A program made the translations under genes and the position numbers. The notes under the pieces are model-generated. The model searched no databases. It saw only the letters and a list, made by a program, of their open reading frames with translations, and was not told the origin of the DNA. From Xanthobacteraceae bacterium (lineage in GTDB: Bacteria; Pseudomonadota; Alphaproteobacteria; Rhizobiales; Xanthobacteraceae), in NCBI GenBank assembly GCA_030648135.1, contig JAUSIF010000176.1:1-7799 (forward strand): a DNA stretch of 7,799 nt. The letters are read 5' to 3'. Below, piece by piece: positions 1 through 6,250 of the stretch; position 1 is the stretch's first letter, and the number at the start of each line of letters is the position of its first letter.

Positions 1-2
1 CT

Positions 3-608
3 CGCCGCTTCTCCTCCTCCCCCCGCGCCTGGCAGCGCATGCTGTCGGGCCGCCGGCTCGATTTGCTCGATCCCTCGCCGCTCGATATCGAGATCGAGGA
101 CATCGCCCATGGCCTCGCCCGCGTCGCGCGCTGGAACGGTCAGACCGAAGGCGCCCATATCTTCTCGGTCGCGCAGCACGCGCTCCTGGTGGAGGCGATC
201 TCTCGGCGCATTCAGCCCAATGTCGACCGGCGCTGGCGGCTCGCCGTGCTCCTGCACGACGCCTCCGAATATGTGATCGGCGACCTCATCAGTCCGTTCA
301 AGGCGGCGCTCAAGGACGACTACAAGAAAATCGAGGCGCGCCTCATCCATGCGGTGAGCCTGCGCTTCGGTTTGCCGGCGAAATGGCCGGCGCCGCTGTT
401 GAAGCTCATCAAGACCGCCGACCGCGGCGCCGCCTATCTTGAGGCGACCAAGCTCGCGGGCTTCGAGGAGCCGGAAGCCCGCCGCTTCTTCGGCGGCCCG
501 CCCGATCTCGACGCCGCCACATTGAAAGGCTATTTGATTCCCTGGGGCGCGGAGACCGCCGAGCGGCATTTCCTCAAGCGCTTCCAGGAGCTGGCTGCAG
601 AAAAATGA
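3..608 (+). CDS. YfbR-like HD-domain phosphohydrolase, 5'-truncated by window edge
   Basis: This is a metal-dependent HD-superfamily phosphohydrolase, closest in motif layout to the 5'-deoxynucleotidase YfbR; its true substrate is not shown by sequence. Numbering from the ATG at 39, the metal-binding H...HD...D set is visible: H47 in SVAQH, H73-D74 in LLHDASE, and D128 in KTAD. The block LLHDASEYVIGDLISPFK resembles the YfbR block HDASEVLTGDLPTPVK. The ATG at 39 is probably internal: the frame stays open to the window edge and reads RRFSSSPRAWQR before it, and Rhizobiales homologues usually start a few residues ahead of RAWQRMLSGRRLDLL. The start codon is therefore taken to lie outside the window. 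The stop overlaps the next gene by 4 bp (ATGA), indicating translational coupling. The HD-hydrolase family is near certain; nucleotidase activity is inferred. Confidence 0.9.
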   Translation, partial: RRFSSSPRAWQRMLSGRRLDLLDPSPLDIEIEDIAHGLARVARWNGQTEGAHIFSVAQHALLVEAISRRIQPNVDRRWRLAVLLHDASEYVIGDLISPFKAALKDDYKKIEARLIHAVSLRFGLPAKWPAPLLKLIKTADRGAAYLEATKLAGFEEPEARRFFGGPPDLDAATLKGYLIPWGAETAERHFLKRFQELAAEK

Positions 609-1114
609 AGATCCGGGTCTGTTCGCTTGCGCGCTTGCACGAAACGGTCGAGGAGACCCGCGCGCGCCATGTGGTGACGCTGGTGCGCGACGAAGCGCGC
701 GTGTTCCGTCCGAACGGGATCGCGCCCGACGACCATCTCTGGCTGCAGATGGACGACATCTCCGAGCCGCTCGACGGCATGATCCTGCCCTGCGAAGAAC
801 ACGTGCAGAAGCTCGTCGGCTTCCTCGACCGCTGGGACCGGGCGCAGCCGCTGGTGGTGCACTGCTTCGCCGGCATCAGCCGCTCGACCGCCGCCGCCTA
901 TGTCGCGGCTTGCGCGCTCTCGCCGCAGCGCGACGAAGAGGAGATCGCGCTGCGCCTGCGCGCCGCCTCGCCCACCGCCTCGCCCAACATCCGTCTGGTC
1001 GCCATGGGCGATGCGTTTCTCGGCCGCCAAGGCCGCATGCTCAAGGCCATCGGCCGCATCGGCTACGGCCTTGCCGCCTATGAGGCCGAACCTTTCACGC
1101 TTCCCGTCGATTGA
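605..1114 (+). CDS. Tyrosine/dual-specificity phosphatase family protein
   Basis: A small cytoplasmic Cys-based phosphatase of 169 residues. The P-loop signature C-x5-R is intact at residues 86-94 (HCFAGISRS), with nucleophile C87 and phosphate-binding R93. D50 or D51 in the MDDISEP segment is the likely general acid. There is no signal peptide or membrane segment. The length fits the minimal catalytic domain of the small bacterial tyrosine phosphatases, so no extra domain is expected. The ATG overlaps the stop of the HD hydrolase by 4 bp; an AGGAG at 586-590 lies 14 nt upstream, rather far, so coupling probably drives initiation. The next gene begins about 46 bp downstream, so all three are likely one transcript. 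The substrate could be phosphotyrosine protein, phosphoinositide or another phosphoester; sequence does not decide. Confidence 0.88.
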   Translation: MKIRVCSLARLHETVEETRARHVVTLVRDEARVFRPNGIAPDDHLWLQMDDISEPLDGMILPCEEHVQKLVGFLDRWDRAQPLVVHCFAGISRSTAAAYVAACALSPQRDEEEIALRLRAASPTASPNIRLVAMGDAFLGRQGRMLKAIGRIGYGLAAYEAEPFTLPVD

Positions 1115-1160
1115 ACTTCCCGCCATAACAGCGGTGGACGACCGCCCGGATTCGTTCACC

Positions 1161-2138
1161 ATGGCTGGCCCCATCCGCGCGCCGATCGAGATCGGCCTCA
1201 CCGCCGCGATCGTCGCCATCGACAACGACGCGCCGCAGATCCTGGTCGCGGGCGCGCGCTCGGGTGAGGCCATCGGCCTGCCGACCGGCCCGTTCGATCC
1301 CCTCGCCCACCGCACCTTCGAGATCGCGCTGCGCACTTTCGTCGATCAGCAGACCGCGCTCTCGGTCGGCTATGTGGAGCAGCTCTATACCTTCGGCGAC
1401 CGCGGCCGGCTCACGCGCGCGGGCGGCGCCGATCCGCACGTGGTTTCGGTCGGCTATCTCGCGCTCACGCGGCTGCCGGAGGACAACAAGGCGCTGGAGG
1501 CCGCCGGCGCACGCTTCGAGCCCTGGTATCGCTTCTTCCCGTGGGAGGACTGGCGCGGCGGCAGGCCGGCGTTGCTGGACGCCGCGATCCTGCCCGCACT
1601 CGGCGCCTGGGCGAAGACGGCGCGGCGCGAGCCCGGCCGTGCGCTCCCCCATCGCGACCGGCTCAAGCTCGCCTTCGGCAGCGATGGCTTGCCGTGGGAC
1701 GAGGAGAAGGTGCTCGAGCGCTATGAACTTCTCTATGAGGCGGGGCTGATCGAGGAGGCGCTACGCGACGGCCGCGAGGCCGCGCGCGCAGGCGGTAAAC
1801 TTGTTCCGCTCGGCGAGGCGATGCGGCTCGACCACCGGCGCATTCTCGCCACCGCGATCGCGCGGCTCAGGGCCAAGCTGAAATATCGCCCGGTGGTGTT
1901 CGAGCTGATGGCGGCAGAATTCACCCTCACCGAGCTGCAACACACGGTCGAGGCGATTTCCGGACGCCATCTGCACAAGCAGAATTTCCGCCGGCTGGTC
2001 GAAGGCACCGCGCTGGTGGAGCCGACCGGGGAAATGGCGACCGCGACTGGCGGCCGGCCGGCGGCGCTCTATCGCTTCCGCCGCGAGGTGCTGGCCGAGC
2101 GCCCGGCGCCGGGATTGCGCTTCGGGGCGCGATATTGA
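1161..2138 (+). CDS. nadQ: NadQ/NrtR-like NAD biosynthesis regulator (degenerate Nudix domain plus winged HTH)
   Basis: A predicted transcriptional regulator of NAD synthesis, 325 aa. Residues 9-130 form a Nudix-like fold (IEIGLTAAIVAI...). The usual GX5EX7REUXEEXGU box is degraded: around residues 43-70 it reads GPFDP...HRTFEIALRTFV then DQQTALSVG, with no REXXEE glutamates, so hydrolysis is unlikely and a ligand-sensing role is expected. Residues 222-308 match the NrtR C-terminal winged-helix pattern: LDHRRILATAIARLRAKL, then FTLTELQ, then KQNFRRLVE, then GRPAALYRF. The ATG at 1161 is chosen because the conserved Nudix start follows it directly; GTG at 1134 is an alternative, and an ATG at 900 would lie deep inside the phosphatase gene. 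The gene converges on nadC, the last gene of nadABC. Family is firm; target genes and ligand are inferred from NadQ/NrtR biology and context. Confidence 0.87.
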   Translation: MAGPIRAPIEIGLTAAIVAIDNDAPQILVAGARSGEAIGLPTGPFDPLAHRTFEIALRTFVDQQTALSVGYVEQLYTFGDRGRLTRAGGADPHVVSVGYLALTRLPEDNKALEAAGARFEPWYRFFPWEDWRGGRPALLDAAILPALGAWAKTARREPGRALPHRDRLKLAFGSDGLPWDEEKVLERYELLYEAGLIEEALRDGREAARAGGKLVPLGEAMRLDHRRILATAIARLRAKLKYRPVVFELMAAEFTLTELQHTVEAISGRHLHKQNFRRLVEGTALVEPTGEMATATGGRPAALYRFRREVLAERPAPGLRFGARY

Positions 2139-2140
2139 TC

Positions 2141-2173
2141 GTCGTCCCGGGCTTCGCCCTCGCCCGGGATGAC
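2141..2173. terminator. Hairpin between convergent regulator and nadC; terminator-like or REP-like
   Basis: The arms GTCGTCCCGGGC (2141-2152) and GCCCGGGATGAC (2162-2173) pair over 12 bp with one G-T mismatch around a 9-nt loop. The hairpin nearly fills the 38 bp between the two converging stop codons (2138 and 2177). It could stop transcription in both directions, but neither strand has a clear T-tract, so it may instead be a solo repetitive extragenic palindrome. Its core TCCCGG/CCGGGATGAC recurs in the element at 4835-4914. Confidence 0.6.
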
Positions 2174-2176
2174 GGG

Positions 2177-3049
2177 TCATGTTTCCACATCCAGCGCCAG
2201 GTCGAGGGCGGGCGCGGAATGGGTGATCCGCCCCACCGAGATCACGTCGACGCCGGTCTCGGCGATCTTGGCGACCGTATCGAGGCTGACGCCGCCGGAA
2301 GCTTCGGTGATGAGCTTGCCCGCGACCTTTTCCACCGCGCGCTTCATGGTCTTCGCGTCCATATTGTCCAAGAGCACGGCGTCGGCGCCGCCCGCCGCCA
2401 GCACCTCGGCAAGCTCTTCGAGCGAGGTGACCTCGATCTCGATCTTCACCAGATGCCCCACGGCCGCGCGCGCGCGCTCGAGCGCGGACTTGATCCCACC
2501 CGCCACCGCGATGTGGTTGTCCTTGATCAGCACGGCATCGTCGAGACCGAAGCGGTGGTTCGATCCGCCGCCGCAGCGCACCGCGTATTTCTCCAGCGCG
2601 CGCAGGCCGGGAATGGTTTTGCGCGTGCAGCTGATCTTCGCATTGGTGTGCGCAACCTTCGCCACATAAGCCGCGGTCAGCGTGGCAATGCCGGAGAGAT
2701 GGCCGACGAAATTGAGCGCCACCCGTTCAGCGGAAAGAATCGCGGCGGCCGGCCCTTCCACTTCGGCGGCGGTCGCGCGCGCCGCGACCTTGGCGCCGTC
2801 GCGAATCTTGGCACGGAACGAGATTTCCGGATCGAGCAGGCGGAAGGCTTCCACCGCGCAGGCGAGCCCGGCGATGACGCCTGGCTCGCGCGCGACCAGC
2901 TTGGCGCGGGCTTTGGTTCCCTCCGGGATGGTCGCCGCCGAGGTAATGTCGCCGGCGCGGCCGAGATCCTCCTCGAGCGCGCGGCGCACCGCGTCCTCGA
3001 TCACCAGCGGGGAGAGAAACGCGCCGGGGGCGAGGAGATCTTTGTGCAT
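2177..3049 (-). CDS. nadC: Nicotinate-nucleotide diphosphorylase (carboxylating), quinolinate phosphoribosyltransferase
   Basis: NadC (EC 2.4.2.19) transfers phosphoribose from PRPP to quinolinate and releases CO2, giving nicotinate mononucleotide. At 290 aa it has normal family length. The N-terminal domain carries EEDLGRAGDITS (26-37) and AREPGVIAGL (53-62). The barrel carries the substrate-binding set: CTRKTIPGLR (141-150), KYAVRCGGGSNHR (154-166), IKDNHI (175-180), E206, LLDN (226-229), ASGG (250-253) and SVGRITHSAP (271-280). The ATG at 3049 is preferred because AGGA at 3057-3060 sits 7 nt upstream; a GTG at 3052 directly before it is the alternative start. It is the last gene of nadABC, separated from nadB by about 176 bp that hold a large palindromic repeat, and it converges with the NAD regulator. 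No key residue is missing. Confidence 0.97.
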   Translation of the reverse strand: MHKDLLAPGAFLSPLVIEDAVRRALEEDLGRAGDITSAATIPEGTKARAKLVAREPGVIAGLACAVEAFRLLDPEISFRAKIRDGAKVAARATAAEVEGPAAAILSAERVALNFVGHLSGIATLTAAYVAKVAHTNAKISCTRKTIPGLRALEKYAVRCGGGSNHRFGLDDAVLIKDNHIAVAGGIKSALERARAAVGHLVKIEIEVTSLEELAEVLAAGGADAVLLDNMDAKTMKRAVEKVAGKLITEASGGVSLDTVAKIAETGVDVISVGRITHSAPALDLALDVET

Positions 3050-3061
3050 CACTGTTTCCTT

Positions 3062-3190
3062 CCCTCCCCCTGCAAGGGGGAGGGTGGCGAACCGCGCGAG
3101 CGGCGAGCCGGGCGGGGGTCATTCGTCCCAGCCATCGACCCCCACCCCGCCTCGCTTTGCTCGGCGACCCTCCCCCTTTCAGGGGGAGGG
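3062..3190. repeat. Large palindromic repeat with two identical-arm mini-hairpins between nadB and nadC
   Basis: Two 23-nt hairpins share the same arms CCCTCCCCCT and AGGGGGAGGG. One is at 3062-3084 (loop GCA), the other at 3168-3190 (loop TTC). They bracket an imperfect inverted repeat: the left inner arm starts AGGGTGGCGA and ends GGCGGGGGTC, the right inner arm starts GACCCCCACC and ends GGCGACCCT. The whole unit can fold as one long cruciform or stem. It is inferred to be a dispersed extragenic palindrome of the kind common in Rhizobiales genomes; copy number cannot be checked here. In the nad transcript it lies directly 5' of the nadC Shine-Dalgarno site, and its arms contain GGAGGG, which resembles a ribosome binding site. 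Confidence 0.82.
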
Positions 3191-3225
3191 AAGAAAAGGA
3201 CAGGCTCGCAAAATGCTTTCATAAC

Positions 3226-4824
3226 TCAGGCCGCCTTGGCGCCGGCGCGATTCGCCACCGCGCGCGCCTGCTCGAGAGTGAAATAGCTTCGCTGCATCTG
3301 TTTCGGGTCGGCTGCGGGGAAATCCGCGCGGAAATGCGCGCCGCGGCTCTCGGTGCGCGCCAAGGCCGTGGCCGCGACCAGGAGCGCCGCCACTGCCATG
3401 TTTTTGACCTCCGCGGTTTTGGCCTTGCGCTCGATCGCCACGATCTCACCGAGCGCATGCGAAAGTCCATTGCCGGTCCGGATCACGCCGACTTCCGCCG
3501 ACATCAGCGCGCGCAGACGTTTCTCCTCCGCGCCCGCCTTGGCGGTTTTCGCTGCCGCCGCGGGTTCGAGCTTCGGCCAGGCGTGGGTCTGCGGCAACGG
3601 CAACAGCCCGCCGATGTCCTCGGCGATGCGCGCGGCGAACACCACCGCCTCCAGGAGCGAATTGGACGCGAGCCGGTTGGCGCCGTGGGCGCCGGTGCTC
3701 GCCACCTCGCCCGCCGCCCACAGGCCGTCGAGCGAGCTGCGGCCATTGGCGTCGGTGAGCACGCCGCCCATGTGATAATGCGCCGCGGGCGCGACCGGGA
3801 TCGGCGCGGCGGTAGGATCGATGCCGGCCTCCTTGCAGGCGGCGAATACGGTCGGAAAGCGCTCGGCGAAATTCTCGATCTTGCGCGCATCGAGAAAGGC
3901 GCCGCGGCCGGCGGCGATCTCGGCGAAGACGCCGCGCGCGACCACGTCGCGCGGAGCCAGTTCCGCACCCGGATGCAGCGCTTGCATGAACCGCTCGCCC
4001 TTGTTGTTGACGAGGGTCGCCCCCTCCCCGCGCAAGGCTTCGGTCGCGAGCGGCGCCGGATCGCGCCCGACAGCGAGCGCGGTGGGATGGAACTGGACGA
4101 ATTCGGCGTCGGCAATGACGGCACCGGCGCGGGCGGCAGCGGCCAAGCCGAGCCCCCTCGCCTCGCGCGGATTGGTGGTGACCGCGTAGAGCCCGCCGAT
4201 GCCGCCCGACGCGAGCACCACCGCGCGCGCCGGAATCGAAATCCCCTCGCCCTTGCCGCCGCTGGGCCGCGCATGGATGCCGGCGAGATAGCGGTCGTCG
4301 CTCAAGAGATCGTCGAGCACGAGGCCGTCGAGCACGCGGATGGTGGGCGTCGCGCGCACGGCGGCGATGAGCGCCGCCATGATCGCGGCACCGGCGCGGT
4401 CGCCTTTGACCCGCACGATGCGGCGGGCGGAATGGGCCGCCTCGCGCGAGAGCAGGAGATGGCCTTCGAGATCGCGGTCGAAGGGCACGCCATAGGCGAG
4501 GAGATCCTTGATGCGCGCCGGGCCTTCCGCCACCATCATTTCCGCGATGCGGCGGTCGACGATGCCGGCGCCGGCCGCGACCGTGTCGGCTAAATGAGCC
4601 TCGACGCTGTCGCCCTCGCCGATCGCGGCGGCGATGCCGCCCTGGGCCCAGGCCGAGGAGGCGCCCTCGCCGATCGGCGCGGCGGTGACGACGGTCACTG
4701 GACGCGGCACGAGCTTGAGCGCGCAAAAAAGCCCGGCCAGCCCGCCGCCCACGATCACCACGTCGTCGATACCGCTCCAGGAGCGGGGCGCGAGTTCTTC
4801 GGATTCGCGGGGATTGTCGGACAT
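3226..4824 (-). CDS. nadB: L-aspartate oxidase
   Basis: NadB (EC 1.4.3.16) is a cytoplasmic FAD enzyme that oxidises L-aspartate to iminoaspartate, the first step of de novo NAD synthesis. It has 532 aa, typical of the family. The FAD-binding N-terminus reads VVIVGGGLAGLFCAL (22-36), followed by SSAWAQGGIAAA (56-67). Further hallmarks are FHPTAL (245-250, H246), EALRGEGA (262-269), LAPRDVVARG (289-298, R292), AAHYHMGG (347-354, H351) and GANRLASNSLLEAVVF (381-396, R384). These correspond to the substrate-binding and catalytic His/Arg residues of the fumarate reductase/succinate dehydrogenase flavoprotein superfamily. The C-terminal helical domain follows from about residue 435. NadB rather than SdhA/FrdA is favoured by length and by position between nadA and nadC. 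The ribosome site is weak (GAAAGAAGCA before the ATG), and a palindrome starts 10 nt upstream of the start codon. Confidence 0.96.
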   Translation of the reverse strand: MSDNPRESEELAPRSWSGIDDVVIVGGGLAGLFCALKLVPRPVTVVTAAPIGEGASSAWAQGGIAAAIGEGDSVEAHLADTVAAGAGIVDRRIAEMMVAEGPARIKDLLAYGVPFDRDLEGHLLLSREAAHSARRIVRVKGDRAGAAIMAALIAAVRATPTIRVLDGLVLDDLLSDDRYLAGIHARPSGGKGEGISIPARAVVLASGGIGGLYAVTTNPREARGLGLAAAARAGAVIADAEFVQFHPTALAVGRDPAPLATEALRGEGATLVNNKGERFMQALHPGAELAPRDVVARGVFAEIAAGRGAFLDARKIENFAERFPTVFAACKEAGIDPTAAPIPVAPAAHYHMGGVLTDANGRSSLDGLWAAGEVASTGAHGANRLASNSLLEAVVFAARIAEDIGGLLPLPQTHAWPKLEPAAAAKTAKAGAEEKRLRALMSAEVGVIRTGNGLSHALGEIVAIERKAKTAEVKNMAVAALLVAATALARTESRGAHFRADFPAADPKQMQRSYFTLEQARAVANRAGAKAA

Positions 4825-4834
4825 TGCTTCTTTC

Positions 4835-4914
4835 CCGTCATCCCGGAAGCCGCAAAGCGGCTATCCGGGATCGCGATCCCGGCTCTCGCGCTTCGCGCTC
4901 GGCCGGGATGACGG
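4835..4914. repeat. Compound palindromic (REP-like) element between nadA and nadB
   Basis: The outer arms CCGTCATCCCGG (4835-4846) and CCGGGATGACGG (4903-4914) are a perfect 12-bp inverted repeat. Nested inside are AGCCGC-AAA-GCGGCT (4848-4862), an 18-bp perfect palindrome CCGGGATCGCGATCCCGG (4865-4882), and a weaker CGCGCTTCGCG-type hairpin near 4886-4897. The element fills nearly all of the 91 bp between the nadA stop and the nadB start. Its outer core matches the hairpin at 2141-2173. It is read as a dispersed extragenic palindrome; a role in mRNA stability or in attenuation between nadA and nadB is possible but not shown. Confidence 0.8.
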
Positions 4915-4915
4915 A

Positions 4916-6031
4916 TCAATTCTTCAGCTGCACCATCCGCTCGACCGCGCGGCGGGCGCGCTCGGCGATCGCGGGATCGATCTCCACCTCTTCGCGCAAA
5001 TAGACCAGGCTGTCGAGAATTTTGGCCAGCGTGATGCGCTTCATATGCGGGCAGAGGTTGCACGGCCGCACGAATTCGACGTCCGGCGTCTCGACCTGGA
5101 CGTTGTCGGCCATGGAACACTCGGTGACCATCAAGACCTTCCTCGGCCGCTTCGACTTGACGAAGTTGATCATGGCGGAGGTCGAGCCGGTGAAGTCGGC
5201 TTCCGCCAGCACGTCGGGCGGACATTCCGGGTGCGCCAAAATCTGCACGCCGGGATTGCTAGCGCGATATTTGCGCAGCTCGTCGGCGGTGAAGCGCTCG
5301 TGCACTTCGCAATGGCCCTTCCAGGCGATGATCTTGACCGGGGTCTGGGTCGCGACCCAGCGGGCCAGGAACTCGTCCGGGATCAGGATCACGCGATCGA
5401 CGCCGAAGCTCTCCACCACCTGCACCGCGTTGGAGGAGGTGCAGCAGATGTCGCTTTCGGCCTTCACCTCGGCGGAGGTGTTGACGTAGGTCACGATCGG
5501 CACGCCGGGGAAGCGCTCGCGCAGCAACCGCACGTCGGCGCCAGTGATGGAGGCGGCGAGCGAGCAGCCGGCGCGCAGATCGGGGATCAGCACCACCTTG
5601 TCGGGGTTCAACAGCTTCGAGGTCTCGGCCATGAAGTGCACGCCGGCCTGCACGATGATGTCGGCCTTGGTCTTGGTGGCCTCGCGGGCGAGCTGCAGGC
5701 TATCGCCGACGAAATCGGCGACGCAGTTGTAGATTTCCGGGGTCTGGTAATTGTGCGCGAGGATGACGGCGTTGCGCTGTTTCTTGAGTTCGTTGATCGC
5801 CTTCACATAGGGCGCGAAGAACGGCCACTCGACCGGCGGCACCACCGTCTTGATGCGCTCGTAGAGATGCGCGGTCTCGCGCGCGACCGTCTCGTTCCAT
5901 TCGAGCGAGGGCATCGGCAGGACGCCAAGCTTGCGCGCCGCGGCGCCCGAGCCCGGACGCGACACCGGCCCGAGACCATGGGGCACCGGCGGACCTAAAG
6001 TCTCGACCTGCGGGGTCACCAATGCAGGCAT
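4916..6031 (-). CDS. nadA: Quinolinate synthase (4Fe-4S), NadA
   Basis: NadA (EC 2.5.1.72) condenses iminoaspartate with dihydroxyacetone phosphate to form quinolinate, using a [4Fe-4S] cluster. It has 371 aa. Family motifs are VILAHNYQTPEIY (89-101), DFVGDSLQLA (106-115), VQAGVHFMAETSKLLNP (127-143), DLRAGCSLA (151-159), YVNTSAEVKAESD (182-194), CCTSSNA (196-202), WKGHCEVHERF (237-247), HPECPPDV (267-274), and CNLCPHMKRITL (324-335). By family alignment C156, C241 and C327 are the probable cluster ligands; all are present. The ATG at 6031 is supported by AGGAGG at 6041-6046, 9 nt upstream. This gives about 40 residues of Pro/Gly-rich extension before MPSLEWNETVARETAHLYERI; an internal ATG at residue 40 is the alternative but lacks such a site. 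It is the first gene of the nad operon and the likely point of control. Confidence 0.97.
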   Translation of the reverse strand: MPALVTPQVETLGPPVPHGLGPVSRPGSGAAARKLGVLPMPSLEWNETVARETAHLYERIKTVVPPVEWPFFAPYVKAINELKKQRNAVILAHNYQTPEIYNCVADFVGDSLQLAREATKTKADIIVQAGVHFMAETSKLLNPDKVVLIPDLRAGCSLAASITGADVRLLRERFPGVPIVTYVNTSAEVKAESDICCTSSNAVQVVESFGVDRVILIPDEFLARWVATQTPVKIIAWKGHCEVHERFTADELRKYRASNPGVQILAHPECPPDVLAEADFTGSTSAMINFVKSKRPRKVLMVTECSMADNVQVETPDVEFVRPCNLCPHMKRITLAKILDSLVYLREEVEIDPAIAERARRAVERMVQLKN

Positions 6032-6040
6032 GGCGTCTTC

Positions 6041-6046
6041 CCTCCT
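6041..6046 (-). promoter_or_regulatory. Strong Shine-Dalgarno site of nadA
   Basis: AGGAGG on the minus strand, 9 nt before the ATG at 6031. It is the best ribosome binding site in the window and decides the long NadA start. Confidence 0.85.
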
Positions 6047-6062
6047 GACCTGACCGCCTTTG

Positions 6063-6077
6063 TGCTCTATTTGAGCA
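6063..6077. promoter_or_regulatory. Candidate operator: TGCTC-N5-GAGCA inverted repeat upstream of nadA
   Basis: TGCTC (6063-6067) and GAGCA (6073-6077) form a perfect inverted repeat around TATTT, with AT-rich flanks. It ends about 31 nt before the nadA start codon and just upstream of the ribosome binding site, a position suited to repression. The symmetry and AT centre stand out in this GC-rich region. The NAD regulator at 1161-2138 is the natural candidate to bind here, but this is inference: no motif was compared. Confidence 0.5.
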
Positions 6078-6095
6078 TATCTGGCGGCTTGAAAA

Positions 6096-6111
6096 TCCGG
6101 CTTGCGCCGGA
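6096..6111. other. Hairpin in nadA upstream region
   Basis: TCCGGC (6096-6101), loop TTGC, GCCGGA (6106-6111). A further symmetric stretch, GTTCCC-C-GGGAAC, lies at 6123-6135. If nadA transcription starts near the TATATA tract at 6165-6171, both would be in the 5' leader. A structured leader or a repeat remnant are both possible. Confidence 0.45.
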
Positions 6112-6250
6112 CTTCTGTCCCGGTTCCCCGGGAACGCTCGGCTTATCCTCACTCCGAGCAAATCATATATAGCGCAAATCTGGCCATCCCGCCAGTCCCC
6201 GGCAAGCACGCCAAGATCGGCCGCGCGACCCCATGGGGAGGCCTATGGAT

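Noticed and set aside
900..1160. N-terminal extension of the NAD regulator from an ATG at 900
   Set aside because: It lies within the phosphatase gene in another frame and is Arg/Pro/Ser-rich without homology; the conserved Nudix start follows the ATG at 1161.
530..1336. Minus-strand frame of 268 codons opposite the phosphatase and the regulator start
   Set aside because: It spans two well-supported + strand genes and their junction and has no recognisable motif.
3062..3190. Rho-independent terminator splitting nadB from nadC
   Set aside because: The stems are strong, but there is no T-tract following either hairpin in the nad direction, and the pair of hairpins with an inner inverted repeat looks like a dispersed repeat; partial attenuation is not excluded.
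2135..3286. Long open frame on the + strand opposite nadC
   Set aside because: It is antisense to a clearly conserved enzyme, has low-complexity Arg/Gly/Ala-rich content and runs through the palindromic repeat; high GC produces such frames.
3157..4593. Long + strand frame of 478 codons opposite nadB
   Set aside because: It mirrors the nadB reading frame, shows no recognisable domain and starts within the repeat; nadB has full motif support.
3446..4726. Arg-rich 426-codon minus-strand frame within nadB
   Set aside because: Out-of-frame reading of nadB, extremely rich in Arg, Gly and His, with no domain.
4634..5998. Long + strand frame of 454 codons opposite nadA and the start of nadB
   Set aside because: It crosses the nadA/nadB junction and repeat and has a His/Gly/Arg-rich composition typical of an antisense shadow.
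6096..6180. Riboswitch in the nadA leader
   Set aside because: Only two short hairpins are visible, and I could not match the region to a known NAD-related or other riboswitch consensus.
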